Numbered from the stretch's first letter, positions 17,789-27,337 are shown. The stretch is DNA of 64,000 nt from Ewingella sp963519305 (GCA_963519305.1 CAUQMS010000007.1:1-64000); one strand, 5' to 3'. Program-made: numbers and translations. The notes: generated from the letters alone by a model not told the origin.

Positions 17789-19690
17789 ATGAAAATAGAT
17801 CGTAACCCTTTTCGCGACTATACGGCTGAATCAGCCCTCTTTGTGCGCCGTGCACTGGTGGCGTTCGTCGGTATTCTGCTACTCAGCGGTGTTCTGGCAT
17901 TCAATCTGTATAACTTACAGATTGTCCGCTTTCAGGATTACCAAACCCGTTCTAACGATAACCGCATCAAGCTGGTGCCTATCGCCCCCAGCCGCGGCAT
18001 CATTTATGACCGCAATGGCACGCCGCTGGCGCTGAACCGCACCATTTATCAGCTCGAACTGATGCCGGAAAAAGTCGATAACCTGCAGGCGACGCTTGAA
18101 GGGCTCAAGCCGATTGTCGATTTAACCCCGGAAGATATCGATAATTTCCAGAAAGAGCGTAAACGTTCGCGCCGTTTCACTTCCATTGCCGTCAAAACTG
18201 CCCTGACTGAAGTTCAGGTCGCCCGTTTTGCCGTCAACCAGTTCAATTTCCCCGGCGTTGAAGTCAAAGGCTATCAGCGCCGTTATTATCCCTATGGTTC
18301 TGCCCTCACCCACGTGATTGGCTATGTGTCGAAAATCAACGACCGCGACGTCGAGCGTCTGGATAAAGACGGCATACTGGCGAACTATGCGGCGACGCAT
18401 GACATTGGTAAGCTGGGCATTGAGCGTTATTACGAAGATACCCTGCACGGCAAAACCGGTTATGAAGAAGTTGAGGTCAACAACCGTGGCCGCGTGATCC
18501 GCCAGCTTCACGAAGAAGCCCCGCAGGCGGGTAAAGACATTTATCTGACCATCGATTTGCCGCTGCAAACCTATATAGAAGAGTTACTGACGGGCAGCCG
18601 CTCTGCGGTGGTGGTCTCCGACCCACGCGACGGCAGCATCCGGGCGCTGGTTTCCAACCCAAGCTATGATCCAAATCTCTTCGTTGACGGCATTTCGAGT
18701 AAAGATTACAGCACGCTGCTCGAAGATCCGAACAAGCCGCTGATCAATCGCGCCACGCAGGGTGTCTATCCCCCGGCCTCCACGGTAAAACCTTATATTG
18801 CTGTCTCAGCATTAACGGCAGGCGTTATCACGAAAAGTACGTCGCTGTTTGATCCGGGATGGTGGCAACTGCCCGGCTCAGAAAAACGTTTCCGTGACTG
18901 GAAACACTGGGGCCACGGTCGTCTGAATGTCACCAAAGCGCTGGAGGAGTCTGCCGATACCTTCTTCTATCAGGTCGCCTATGATCTGGGTATTGACCGT
19001 CTGTCAGAGTGGATGGAGAAATTTGGCTACGGCCATTATTCCGGTATCGATCTCTCTGAAGAACGCAGCGGCAACATGCCTAACCGCGACTGGAAATTCA
19101 AACGCTTCAAAAAACCCTGGTACCAGGGTGACACCATTCCGGTGGGCATCGGACAGGGTTACTGGACTGCAACGCCAATCCAGATCATGAAAGCCATGAC
19201 CACACTGATCAACGACGGTGATGTTAAAACGCCGCATCTTCTGCTCAGCACGAGGGTTGAAGGCAAACTGGTACCTTATGTGCAGCAGGATAAGACGCAG
19301 ATTGGCGACATTCACTCCGGCTATTGGGAAATCGCTAAAGACGGGATGTATGGCGTAGCCAACCGGCCAAACGGTACGGCCCGCAAGAGCTTCGCGGATG
19401 CACCTTATAAAGCGGCGGCGAAATCCGGTACCGCACAAGTTTACGGTTTGAAAGCCAATGAAATCTATAATGCGCATAAGATAGCCGAACATCTGCGCGA
19501 CCATAAATTGATGACTGCCTTTGCGCCATTCAATAACCCGACGGTTGCCGTCGCCGTTATTCTTGAAAATGGCGGGGCTGGTCCTGCTGTGGGTACCATT
19601 ACCCGCCAGATACTCGACCATATTTTGTTGGGCGATAACACGACACAATTACCGGCTGATGCACCACCGCCGGGAACCGAAGGTGATTAA
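17789..19690 (+). CDS. mrdA: Penicillin-binding protein 2 (elongasome transpeptidase)
   Basis: PBP2 cross-links peptidoglycan during rod elongation with RodA. The 633 residues have one N-terminal membrane anchor (about 22-42), a pedestal domain and a transpeptidase domain. The active-site motifs are STVK near residue 333, SAD near 388 and KSGTAQ near 547. mrdB follows after 6 bp. Confidence 0.97.
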   Translation: MKIDRNPFRDYTAESALFVRRALVAFVGILLLSGVLAFNLYNLQIVRFQDYQTRSNDNRIKLVPIAPSRGIIYDRNGTPLALNRTIYQLELMPEKVDNLQATLEGLKPIVDLTPEDIDNFQKERKRSRRFTSIAVKTALTEVQVARFAVNQFNFPGVEVKGYQRRYYPYGSALTHVIGYVSKINDRDVERLDKDGILANYAATHDIGKLGIERYYEDTLHGKTGYEEVEVNNRGRVIRQLHEEAPQAGKDIYLTIDLPLQTYIEELLTGSRSAVVVSDPRDGSIRALVSNPSYDPNLFVDGISSKDYSTLLEDPNKPLINRATQGVYPPASTVKPYIAVSALTAGVITKSTSLFDPGWWQLPGSEKRFRDWKHWGHGRLNVTKALEESADTFFYQVAYDLGIDRLSEWMEKFGYGHYSGIDLSEERSGNMPNRDWKFKRFKKPWYQGDTIPVGIGQGYWTATPIQIMKAMTTLINDGDVKTPHLLLSTRVEGKLVPYVQQDKTQIGDIHSGYWEIAKDGMYGVANRPNGTARKSFADAPYKAAAKSGTAQVYGLKANEIYNAHKIAEHLRDHKLMTAFAPFNNPTVAVAVILENGGAGPAVGTITRQILDHILLGDNTTQLPADAPPPGTEGD

Positions 19691-19696
19691 CCAATC

Positions 19697-20809
19697 ATGA
19701 CTGAAAGCCAACAAAAAGGGTCGTTGTGGTCGAAAATGCACATCGACATTACCCTGCTGCTGATAGTGCTTGCACTGCTTGCCTACAGCGCCTTCGTGAT
19801 GTGGAGCGCCAGCGGTCAGGATGTCGGCATGATGGAGCGCAAAATCGGCCAGATCGTGATGGGGTTGATCATCATGCTGGTGATGGCGCAAATTCCGCCA
19901 CGCGTCTATGAAAGCTGGGCGCCCTATTTGTACCTATTCTGCGTGCTGCTGCTGGTGCTGGTGGATGCTTTCGGGACCATCAGTAAAGGGGCACAGCGCT
20001 GGCTGGATCTGGGCGTAGTACGCTTCCAGCCTTCGGAGCTGGCGAAAATCGCCGTACCGCTGATGGTGGCACGCTTCATCAACCGCGACGTCTGCCCACC
20101 TTCGCTGAAAAACACCGCCATTGCGCTGGCCCTGATCTTTATTCCTACGCTGCTGGTCGCCGCACAGCCCGATCTCGGGACGTCCATTCTGATTGCCGCC
20201 TCCGGTTTGTTTGTGCTGTTCCTGTCAGGAATGAGCTGGAAACTGATTGCCGTCGCCGCCCTGCTGGTGGCGGCCTTTATCCCGATCCTGTGGTTCTTCC
20301 TGATGCACGACTACCAGCGTGACCGCGTCATGATGCTGCTCGATCCGGAAAGCGATCCGCTCGGGGCTGGATACCATATTATCCAGTCCAAAATCGCCAT
20401 TGGTTCTGGCGGGCTATCCGGCAAGGGCTGGCTGCACGGCACCCAGTCTCAGCTTGAATTCCTGCCCGAACGGCACACCGACTTTATCTTTGCCGTGCTG
20501 GCGGAAGAACTCGGTCTGATTGGCGTTCTGGTGCTGCTCGGGCTCTACTTATGCCTCATCATGCGCGGTCTGGTGATTGCCTCCCACGCACAAACCACCT
20601 TTGGCCGCGTTATGGCCGGAGGTCTGATGTTAATTTTATTCGTTTATGTGTTTGTTAACATCGGCATGGTCAGTGGTATTGTCCCGGTGGTTGGGGTACC
20701 TTTGCCACTGGTCAGCTATGGGGGCTCAGCGCTCATTGTACTAATGGCAGGGTTTGGTATCGTCATGTCGATACATACTCATCGAAAAATGTTGTCAAAA
20801 AATTTATAG
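19697..20809 (+). CDS. mrdB: Peptidoglycan glycosyltransferase RodA
   Basis: RodA is the SEDS-family glycan polymerase of the elongasome. The 370 residues equal E. coli RodA and form about ten membrane helices. The conserved periplasmic stretch around FLPERHTDFIFAVLAEELG and the PLVSYGGS motif near the end are characteristic. It forms one operon with mrdA and rlpA. Confidence 0.97.
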   Translation: MTESQQKGSLWSKMHIDITLLLIVLALLAYSAFVMWSASGQDVGMMERKIGQIVMGLIIMLVMAQIPPRVYESWAPYLYLFCVLLLVLVDAFGTISKGAQRWLDLGVVRFQPSELAKIAVPLMVARFINRDVCPPSLKNTAIALALIFIPTLLVAAQPDLGTSILIAASGLFVLFLSGMSWKLIAVAALLVAAFIPILWFFLMHDYQRDRVMMLLDPESDPLGAGYHIIQSKIAIGSGGLSGKGWLHGTQSQLEFLPERHTDFIFAVLAEELGLIGVLVLLGLYLCLIMRGLVIASHAQTTFGRVMAGGLMLILFVYVFVNIGMVSGIVPVVGVPLPLVSYGGSALIVLMAGFGIVMSIHTHRKMLSKNL

Positions 20810-20818
20810 AGGTGAGCA

Positions 20819-21928
20819 ATGCGTAAGGAGTGGCTTGGAGCTGTCATTATTGGGTTGCTGTTAAGTGGTTGTGCGACTGACGATACTCAACCACAGCAAG
20901 CTGCACCGCAACAAGCCTATAACGGCCCTGTGGTGGAAATTGGTGGGGCTGACCCGCGTTACGAACCTTATAATCCGGGCACTAGTCAGGATTACACCGT
21001 TAACGGTAAAACCTATAAAATTATCAAAGACCCATCTAACTTCTCACAGGTAGGACAGGCAGCCTGGTACGGACAGGAAAACGGCGGCAATACCACCGCG
21101 ATTGGTGAGGAATTCGACCCTAACGCCATGACCGCCGCCCACCCGACACTGCCGATCCCAAGCTACGTGCGCGTCACTAACATGGCGACGGGGCGTATGC
21201 TGGTCGTTCGCGTTAACGACCGTGGCCCGTATGTCCCGGGCAAAATTATCGACCTGTCACAGGCAGCGGCCGATCGTCTGAATCTGACCAACAGCACTAA
21301 AGTGCGAATCGACTTTATCAATGTTGCACCGGACGGCTCACTGTCTGGCCCCGGCACCATTGGTACCACCGTGGCTAAACAATCCTACGCCCTGCCTGGC
21401 CGCCCTGATTTAGGCGCCAGCGGTATGGGCACGCCGGTACAAAACACACCACCAGATACCAGCGTCAACGCACATCCGATTGATAACAGCACCTTGAGCA
21501 ACGGCGACGATACCAGCACCTCAGCACCGGCGATGGCCACCTCGGCCAGCGTTGGTGCTACAGGTGGCGGTTTTCTGAAAGCGCCGTCTGCGGTACCACA
21601 GGGCATTCTGGAAAAAGAGGAACCTGCGGCACCGGCGTTTACTGCTGCTGCTCCGGTTGCAGTCGCGGCGCCAGTGGCGCATGCGGCGTCTGCATCCACC
21701 GCCGGTGGCGGTTACATGGTGCAGGTCGGCGCGCTGAGCAATCCGCAAAACGCGGCGCTTTGGCAGAAAAGCCTGAGCCAGAAATTCTCGGTGCCGGGTA
21801 AAGTTCAGCCGAATGGCGGGATGTACCGCGTTCAGCTTGGGCCGTTAACCCGTCAGCAGGCTGATCAGCTGAAACAGCGTCTGGCCAGCGAAGCGCAACA
21901 GCAATCGTTTGTTGTTTCAGCGATGTGA
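20819..21928 (+). CDS. rlpA: Septal-ring lytic transglycosylase lipoprotein RlpA
   Basis: RlpA is an outer-membrane lipoprotein that binds denuded septal glycan. The lipobox LLSGC places the acylated cysteine near residue 18. A double-psi beta-barrel domain (about 78-165) contains GQAAWYG and VRVNDRGPY. An Ala/Thr/Ser/Pro-rich linker follows, and a SPOR domain (about 295-365) ends the protein. GAGG precedes the ATG. Length is 369 residues. Confidence 0.95.
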   Translation: MRKEWLGAVIIGLLLSGCATDDTQPQQAAPQQAYNGPVVEIGGADPRYEPYNPGTSQDYTVNGKTYKIIKDPSNFSQVGQAAWYGQENGGNTTAIGEEFDPNAMTAAHPTLPIPSYVRVTNMATGRMLVVRVNDRGPYVPGKIIDLSQAAADRLNLTNSTKVRIDFINVAPDGSLSGPGTIGTTVAKQSYALPGRPDLGASGMGTPVQNTPPDTSVNAHPIDNSTLSNGDDTSTSAPAMATSASVGATGGGFLKAPSAVPQGILEKEEPAAPAFTAAAPVAVAAPVAHAASASTAGGGYMVQVGALSNPQNAALWQKSLSQKFSVPGKVQPNGGMYRVQLGPLTRQQADQLKQRLASEAQQQSFVVSAM

Positions 21929-21953
21929 TTTCGGTAAAAACGGTTTCCTGAAC

Positions 21954-21973
21954 GGGGCTGCGGCCCCATTTTT
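21954..21973 (+). terminator. Rho-independent terminator after rlpA
   Basis: The stem GGGGC/GCCCC with loop TGCG is followed by ATTTTTG. The stem is short but GC-only. Confidence 0.75.
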
Positions 21974-22031
21974 GTAAGCCGCCTTAAAAAGTAAAAAAGG
22001 GTAAACACCTTCAAGCCGCGGTAATGGCAGA

Positions 22032-22059
22032 TGTCTGAATATGTCGATTCTGCTATAAT
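22032..22059 (+). promoter_or_regulatory. Sigma-70 promoter for dacA
   Basis: A perfect -10 TATAAT at 22054-22059 is preceded 16 bp upstream by TGTCTG. It lies 45 bp before the dacA ATG, right after the rlpA terminator. Confidence 0.6.
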
Positions 22060-22103
22060 GTGGCACGTTTTTAACTTACTTCTACGGATGTTGCTGTCCC
22101 CTC

Positions 22104-23312
22104 ATGAAACTTGTAACTACCCCACTTTTAGTCAAAAGCCTCGCTTTTGGCACAGCCCTGAGCCTCTGCGCAGCGTCCGCCTATGCCGACGATGTTAACT
22201 TAAAGACGATGATCCCTGGCGTTCCGCAAATTGATGCCGAAGCCTACGTCCTGATTGATTACAACTCAGGAAAAGTGCTGGCAGAAATGAATGCTGACGC
22301 GCGCCGCGATCCTGCCAGCCTGACCAAAATGATGACCAGCTACGTCATCGGTCAGTCAATCAAAGCCGGTAAAATCTCGCCTAACGACATGGTTACCGTC
22401 GGTCAGGATGCATGGGCAACCGGTAATCCGGTGTTCAAAGGCTCTTCCCTGATGTTCCTCAAGCCGGGCGATCGTGTGCCGGTTTCCGAGCTGAACCGCG
22501 GCATTATTTTACAATCGGGTAACGATGCCTGTGTGGCAATGGCGGATTATGTCGCCGGCAGTCAGGACGCTTTCGTTGGCCTGATGAACAACTACGTAAA
22601 CGCGCTGGGTCTGAAAAATACCCATTTCGGCACCGTACACGGTCTGGATGCCGCAGGGCAGTTCAGTTCTGCACGCGATATGGCGTTAATCGGTCAGGCA
22701 TTGATCCGTGACGTACCGGACGAATACGCAACCTATAAAGAGAAAGAGTTCACCTTCAACAACATCCGTCAGATGAACCGCAACGGTCTGTTGTGGGACT
22801 CCAGCCTGAACGTCGATGGCATCAAAACCGGCCACACTGAATCCGCCGGCTACAATCTGGTGGCTTCAGCGACCGAAGGCCAGATGCGTCTGATCTCGGC
22901 AGTGATGGGCGGTCATACCTATAAAGGCCGTGAAGTTGAAAGTAAAAAACTGCTGACTTGGGGCTTTCGTTTCTTCGAAACCGTTTCTCCACTGAAAGCC
23001 GGTAAAGAGTTCGCCTCAGAGCCGGTCTGGTTTGGTGATACTGACCGCGTGGCGCTGGGCGTAGATAAAGACGCTTACCTGACCATTCCACGTGGACGAA
23101 TGAAAGATCTCAAAGCCAGCTATGTGCTCAACAGCCCTGAGCTGCATGCACCTTTGCAGAAAAATCAGGTAGTTGGTTCAATCAACTTCCAGCTGGATGG
23201 CAAAACCATTGACGAGCGCCCATTGGTGGTGCTGAATGAAGTCAAAGAAGGCGGTTTCTTTGGCCGTATCGTCGATTACATCAAACTGATGTTCCATCAT
23301 TGGTTCGGCTAA
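22104..23312 (+). CDS. dacA: D-alanyl-D-alanine carboxypeptidase, penicillin-binding protein 5
   Basis: Removes the terminal D-Ala of peptidoglycan pentapeptides. The 402-residue product (E. coli 403) has a signal peptide of about 28 residues ending AYA. The SxxK motif SLTK is at 72-75, SGN is in LQSGNDAC, and KTG is in GIKTGHTE. The C-terminal end RIVDYIKLMFHHWFG is the amphipathic membrane anchor. The gene is monocistronic, between its own promoter and a strong hairpin. Confidence 0.97.
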   Translation: MKLVTTPLLVKSLAFGTALSLCAASAYADDVNLKTMIPGVPQIDAEAYVLIDYNSGKVLAEMNADARRDPASLTKMMTSYVIGQSIKAGKISPNDMVTVGQDAWATGNPVFKGSSLMFLKPGDRVPVSELNRGIILQSGNDACVAMADYVAGSQDAFVGLMNNYVNALGLKNTHFGTVHGLDAAGQFSSARDMALIGQALIRDVPDEYATYKEKEFTFNNIRQMNRNGLLWDSSLNVDGIKTGHTESAGYNLVASATEGQMRLISAVMGGHTYKGREVESKKLLTWGFRFFETVSPLKAGKEFASEPVWFGDTDRVALGVDKDAYLTIPRGRMKDLKASYVLNSPELHAPLQKNQVVGSINFQLDGKTIDERPLVVLNEVKEGGFFGRIVDYIKLMFHHWFG

Positions 23313-23390
23313 GCCGGACTTGAAATCGCCGGTTATGCCCCCATTTGATAGGTAATAACTTTGATACAAAGAATATTGCTATCAAATTTT

Positions 23391-23421
23391 ATAACTCCCG
23401 CTCTGGCGGGAGTTATAATTT
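23391..23421. terminator. Rho-independent terminator after dacA
   Basis: An 11-bp perfect stem ATAACTCCCGC/GCGGGAGTTAT with loop TCTG is followed by AATTTTA. Its right arm also spells TATAAT at 23414, which could act as a -10 for ybeD 35 bp further on. Confidence 0.85.
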
Positions 23422-23454
23422 TATCAATACGCTGTTAAACACGCTGGAGTGCAC

Positions 23455-23718
23455 ATGAAAACCAAACTTAACGAACTGCTCGAATTCCCATGCACCTTTA
23501 CTTATAAAGTAATGGGCCTGGCACAACCCGAGTTAGTTGATCAGGTTGTGGAAGTCGTGCAACGCCATGCACCTGGTGACTACAATCCTCAGGTAAAACC
23601 GAGCAGTAAAGGGAATTATCACTCCGTTTCAATTACGATCACCGCGACCCATATCGATCAGGTCGAAACCCTGTACGACGAATTGGGTAATATCGAAATT
23701 GTCCGCATGGTACTGTAA
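23455..23718 (+). CDS. ybeD: DUF493 family protein YbeD
   Basis: The 87-residue protein is almost identical to E. coli YbeD, a small alpha/beta protein with an ACT-like regulatory fold and no proven role. It starts MKTKLNELLEFP at the ATG at 23455; a GTG two codons upstream is not needed. YbeD lies next to lipB in most Enterobacterales, which suggests a link to lipoylation that is still inference. Confidence 0.95.
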   Translation: MKTKLNELLEFPCTFTYKVMGLAQPELVDQVVEVVQRHAPGDYNPQVKPSSKGNYHSVSITITATHIDQVETLYDELGNIEIVRMVL

Positions 23719-23741
23719 ACCCTTGCTCGAGATCTGAATAG

Positions 23742-23773
23742 CGCAGTGCCGGTTTGGCACTGCGTTACTATTT
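23742..23773 (+). terminator. Rho-independent terminator after ybeD
   Basis: The stem CGCAGTGCC/GGCACTGCG (9 bp, loop GGTTT) is followed by TTACTATTT. It ends 20 bp before the lipB start. Confidence 0.75.
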
Positions 23774-23793
23774 CTGCCCTTCCCTCTTTCTAA

Positions 23794-24477
23794 ATGGCGA
23801 TGGCTGCTGTGCAACAAGATAAACTGCAACAACGTATTGTGTTACGTCAGCTGGGCCTCCAGCCTTACGAACCGGTATCCCGCGCTATGCATCTGTTTAC
23901 CGACACCCGCACGGCTGAAACGCAGGACGAAATCTGGCTGGTTGAACATCAGAAGGTATTCACTCAGGGTCAGGCCGGGAAAGCGGAACACGTACTGCTT
24001 CCGGGCGATATTCCGGTTATCCAAAGCGATCGCGGCGGCCAGGTGACCTACCACGGCCCCGGCCAGCAGGTGATGTACGTGATGGTGGATCTGAAACGCA
24101 AGAAAATGGGCGTTCGCCAATTAGTCACGGCGATTGAACAGACCGTTGTCGATACGCTGGCCCATTTCGCTATCGAGGCCTATCCGCGCGCGGATGCCCC
24201 CGGCGTCTACGTTGACCACAAAAAAATCTGCTCTCTGGGCCTGCGCATCCGTAAAGGCTGCTCCTTGCATGGCCTCGCGCTCAACATCAATATGGATCTC
24301 GAACCTTTCCTGCGCATTAACCCCTGCGGCTACGCCGGTCTGCAAATGACGCAGGTCAGCCAAGAAAAACCGGGAGTTTCCGTTGATGACGTTATGCCGG
24401 TGCTGGTGAAATCATTCAATAACTTATTGAATTATCAGCAGGTTGATTATCTGCCGTGGCAAGCCGACGCTTATTGA
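23794..24477 (+). CDS. lipB: Octanoyl-[acyl-carrier-protein]:protein N-octanoyltransferase
   Basis: LipB moves octanoate from ACP to lipoyl domains, the first step of lipoate synthesis. The 227 residues (E. coli 213) contain SDRGGQVTYHGPGQ, the catalytic Lys in KKICSLGLR and the catalytic Cys in RINPCGYAG. The start is uncertain: ATGs at 23794 and 23800 and a GTG at 23809 all lack a good ribosome binding site, and the GTG aligns best with the E. coli N-terminus. ybeF, which separates lipB and lipA in E. coli, is absent. Confidence 0.95.
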   Translation: MAMAAVQQDKLQQRIVLRQLGLQPYEPVSRAMHLFTDTRTAETQDEIWLVEHQKVFTQGQAGKAEHVLLPGDIPVIQSDRGGQVTYHGPGQQVMYVMVDLKRKKMGVRQLVTAIEQTVVDTLAHFAIEAYPRADAPGVYVDHKKICSLGLRIRKGCSLHGLALNINMDLEPFLRINPCGYAGLQMTQVSQEKPGVSVDDVMPVLVKSFNNLLNYQQVDYLPWQADAY

Positions 24478-24648
24478 TGTTAAAAAAATGTACACTTTGT
24501 TGCTTATGAGCACTTCCGGGGGCTGAATAGTGAGCGGCATCAGTGTTATAATTTTTGCAATATTTCTATTTTTTTTGATAAATCAGCCCGTTCATTGAAT
24601 GTCCTGAAAACTCGAATTACGAGAGACGAACCTGGAACCTGCAAGCTT

Positions 24649-25614
24649 ATGAGTAAACCGATTCAGATGGAACGCGGCGTTAAGTACCGCGATGCAGATA
24701 AGATGGCGTTAATCCCGGTGAAAACCGTGGTCACTGACCGGCAGGAAATGTTACGTAAGCCGGCATGGATGAAAATCAAACTTCCGGCCGATTCGACCCG
24801 AATTCAGGGCATCAAAGCCGCGCTGCGTAAAAATGGCCTGCACTCCGTTTGTGAAGAAGCCGCCTGTCCTAACCTTTCCGAATGTTTCAACCACGGCACC
24901 GCGACCTTTATGATCCTCGGCGCGATTTGTACACGCCGTTGCCCGTTCTGCGACGTTGCCCACGGACGCCCTACGGCGCCGGACATGAATGAGCCGCAAA
25001 AACTGGCACAGACCATCGCCGATATGGGCCTGCGCTACGTGGTGATCACCTCTGTTGACCGCGATGACCTGCGCGACGGGGGTGCACAGCACTTTGCCGA
25101 CTGTATCGCCGCTATCCGTGAAAAGAACCCGACCATTAAAATTGAGACGCTGGTGCCTGATTTCCGTGGCCGTATGGATCGCGCACTGGATATCCTCACC
25201 GCGACGCCGCCAGATGTCTTCAACCACAATCTGGAAAACGTACCGCGCGTTTACCGTCAGGTACGCCCAGGCGCAAACTATGAGTGGTCACTGACCCTGC
25301 TGCAACGTTTCAAAGAAGCGCACCCTGATATCCCGACGAAATCGGGTCTGATGGTGGGTCTGGGTGAAACCAATGCGGAAATCGTGGAAGTGATGCGCGA
25401 CCTGCGCCGCCACGGTGTGACGATGCTGACCCTCGGCCAGTATTTACAGCCAAGCCGCCACCACCTGCCGGTTCAGCGCTATGTCAGCCCGGAAGAGTTC
25501 GATGAGATGAAAGCAGAAGCGATGGCAATGGGCTTTACCCATGCCGCCTGCGGACCTTTCGTACGTTCGTCATACCACGCGGATCTGCAAGCCAAAGGTT
25601 TGGAAGTCAAATAA
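24649..25614 (+). CDS. lipA: Lipoyl synthase
   Basis: LipA is a radical-SAM enzyme that inserts two sulfurs into protein-bound octanoate. The ATG at 24649 gives 321 residues starting MSKPIQMERGVKYRD, identical in length to E. coli. The auxiliary-cluster cysteines lie in CEEAACPNLSEC and the radical-SAM cysteines in CTRRCPFC. The C-terminal serine motif RSSY, a ligand to the auxiliary cluster, is present. It is convergent with tatE. Confidence 0.97.
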   Translation: MSKPIQMERGVKYRDADKMALIPVKTVVTDRQEMLRKPAWMKIKLPADSTRIQGIKAALRKNGLHSVCEEAACPNLSECFNHGTATFMILGAICTRRCPFCDVAHGRPTAPDMNEPQKLAQTIADMGLRYVVITSVDRDDLRDGGAQHFADCIAAIREKNPTIKIETLVPDFRGRMDRALDILTATPPDVFNHNLENVPRVYRQVRPGANYEWSLTLLQRFKEAHPDIPTKSGLMVGLGETNAEIVEVMRDLRRHGVTMLTLGQYLQPSRHHLPVQRYVSPEEFDEMKAEAMAMGFTHAACGPFVRSSYHADLQAKGLEVK

Positions 25615-25653
25615 GGGTTACACCTTGTTACCTTTCAAATGCCAGAAATGACA

Positions 25654-25689
25654 AAAACGGTTGCCCGCAAGAGCAGCCGTTTTATTTTT
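25654..25689. terminator. Terminator between lipA and tatE
   Basis: AAAACGGTTGC pairs over 11 bp (one G-T) with GCAGCCGTTTT, with an 8-nt loop, and is followed by ATTTTTA. Upstream A-rich sequence would allow use from the tatE side as well. Confidence 0.83.
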
Positions 25690-25746
25690 ACGCAATAAAC
25701 AAACACACAGCAAAGAGCAGAAAGCGGACCGCAGTCCACCCGCAAA

Positions 25747-25947
25747 TCAGTCTTTGTGTTCTACACGTGTTTCGACAGGCGTGGCATCAGTCTTTGCCGC
25801 TGGAGTAGGCTCATCGCTCATGGCTTTTTTGAAGCCACGCAGCGCAGCGCCCAGATCACCGCCCAGTGAGCGCAGTTTGCTGGTACCGAACAGCAGCACA
25901 ATCAAAACACCCACGACCAACAATTTAGTAATGCTTAAACCTTCCAT
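25747..25947 (-). CDS. tatE: Sec-independent translocase subunit TatE
   Basis: TatE is a TatA-family protein that contributes to the twin-arginine export pore. The ATG at 25947 gives 66 residues. A short N-terminal membrane helix (LLVVGVLIVLLFG) is followed by the FGT hinge and the amphipathic helix LRSLGGDLGAALRGFKKAM, then an acidic, disordered tail. An upstream in-frame extension of 18 codons is not supported. Position beside lipA is the E. coli tatE locus, not the tatABC locus. Confidence 0.94.
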   Translation of the reverse strand: MEGLSITKLLVVGVLIVLLFGTSKLRSLGGDLGAALRGFKKAMSDEPTPAAKTDATPVETRVEHKD

Positions 25948-26155
25948 ACACACCTTCTTTTCACGGATTGCGAAACAGTCACCGGTACGGATGACCGGCA
26001 CTTTTTACAAACAGATTTATAAAATAAATAACCAAAACTAATGGGGTTATTTAGAAATAATAATGACGGGAATACAACCAAAATATGTAACAGAATTGAT
26101 CGCGGCACGATCTAATCTGTGCGCATTATGAACAGACTGAGCTATTATGTGCCTC

Positions 26156-26170
26156 TATGAGAAACTCATA
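26156..26170. promoter_or_regulatory. Palindrome upstream of the diguanylate cyclase
   Basis: TATGAG-AAA-CTCATA is a perfect 6-bp inverted repeat centred 80 bp before the cyclase gene and just downstream of a possible -10 (TATTAT, 26143). It could be an operator. E. coli dgcC is activated by CsgD, but the site here cannot be assigned to a regulator. The rest of the 25948-26243 gap holds the divergent promoters for tatE and this gene; nothing else is clear. Confidence 0.35.
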
Positions 26171-26243
26171 AAGCATTTACTGGAAAATCAGTTTACCGCC
26201 TAATCGGGTAGCACTCCGCGACCCCGAACAGCAATGAGATCCG

Positions 26244-27308
26244 ATGCCAAAAACGCTCAAAACCACTCTGGTCAGTGATGTTCACCATTCCGGCCTGAGA
26301 TTTGCGAAACGCACCTATTTCCCCCGCATTCTCGGGTTGGGTATGGGGAGCATCTGCGTGGCCTCCGTCCTTATTACCCACCACCCCCATCCTGTCGTCT
26401 GGCTACTGCTGTTTTTCAACGGTTTTATCTGGCCACATGTCGCCTATATGCTGGCAACCCGCGCCAGTCATCCGTTTAAAACCGAGATCCTCAACCTGCA
26501 GATCGACGCCATTTTCGGCGGCATCTGGCTGGCGCTGATGGGATTTAATGCCCTGCCGTCAGCCGTTATCGTCTCCATGATGGGTATGAATAACATTGCC
26601 GCCGGGGGGAAAACACTCTTCTTCAAATGCATTATTGCTCAGGCGGCGGTCGCACTCGTGGTCTTCCTGCTGGCTGATGTTCCTTTCCGGCCAGAAACCA
26701 CTCCGCTCCAGCTCTACCTCTGCCTGCCGATGATTGTGATTTACCCGATCTTTCTGGGTAATGTCACTTTTCGAACATCCAGAAAACTGGCAGAGCATAA
26801 ACAGGCCATTATGCAAATCAGCGTTCGCGACGGGCTGACCGGTTTATACAACCGCCGCCACTGGGAATCGCTGCTGGATAATGAAATCGAGAGCCATCGC
26901 CGTTATCACCATAAGACCACGCTGGTGCTCATTGATATCGATCACTTCAAAGAGATCAACGATAACTACGGTCACAACGTCGGCGATCAGGCAATTATAC
27001 TCCTGGCTCAGGAGCTACAGCAGACCATGCGTGCTGCAGACATCATTGGCCGCTACGGCGGCGATGAATTTGCTGCCATTTTACCCCACAGCACGGCGGA
27101 ACAGGCACAGAAGGCGATGGAACGGCTGCAAAGCCGGCTGGATAACGATCTTTTCCCGCACCACCCTGACCTGCGGGTACAAATCAGTGCAGGCATTGCC
27201 GAGTGTCGGGAAGATCAGGAGAGTGCCGCACAGTGGCTGAATGCGGCTGACACCGCACTGTATAAAGCCAAAAACGGCGGGCGAAACAGGATAGAAGCAC
27301 GGGTCTGA
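26244..27308 (+). CDS. dgcC: MASE2-GGDEF diguanylate cyclase, DgcC/AdrA-like
   Basis: Predicted to make cyclic di-GMP from two GTP at the inner membrane. The 354 residues start with a cytoplasmic segment, then a MASE2 sensor with about six helices (residues 25-180), then a GGDEF domain (about 195-350) with an intact active site GGDEF. The product-inhibition I-site RAAD lies five residues before it, so the enzyme should be active and feedback-controlled. SGLRFAKR and KLAEHK match E. coli DgcC, which drives cellulose production through BcsA. E. coli carries dgcC elsewhere, so this is a different genomic position. The DgcC name is a homology inference. Confidence 0.85.
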   Translation: MPKTLKTTLVSDVHHSGLRFAKRTYFPRILGLGMGSICVASVLITHHPHPVVWLLLFFNGFIWPHVAYMLATRASHPFKTEILNLQIDAIFGGIWLALMGFNALPSAVIVSMMGMNNIAAGGKTLFFKCIIAQAAVALVVFLLADVPFRPETTPLQLYLCLPMIVIYPIFLGNVTFRTSRKLAEHKQAIMQISVRDGLTGLYNRRHWESLLDNEIESHRRYHHKTTLVLIDIDHFKEINDNYGHNVGDQAIILLAQELQQTMRAADIIGRYGGDEFAAILPHSTAEQAQKAMERLQSRLDNDLFPHHPDLRVQISAGIAECREDQESAAQWLNAADTALYKAKNGGRNRIEARV

Positions 27309-27337
27309 CCGCCCCTCTTCCAGCCCGCCCGCAACGT

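Noticed and set aside
24595..24648. N-terminal extension of lipA
   Set aside because: The E. coli start aligns at 24649 with equal total length; the upstream codons are unrelated leader sequence.
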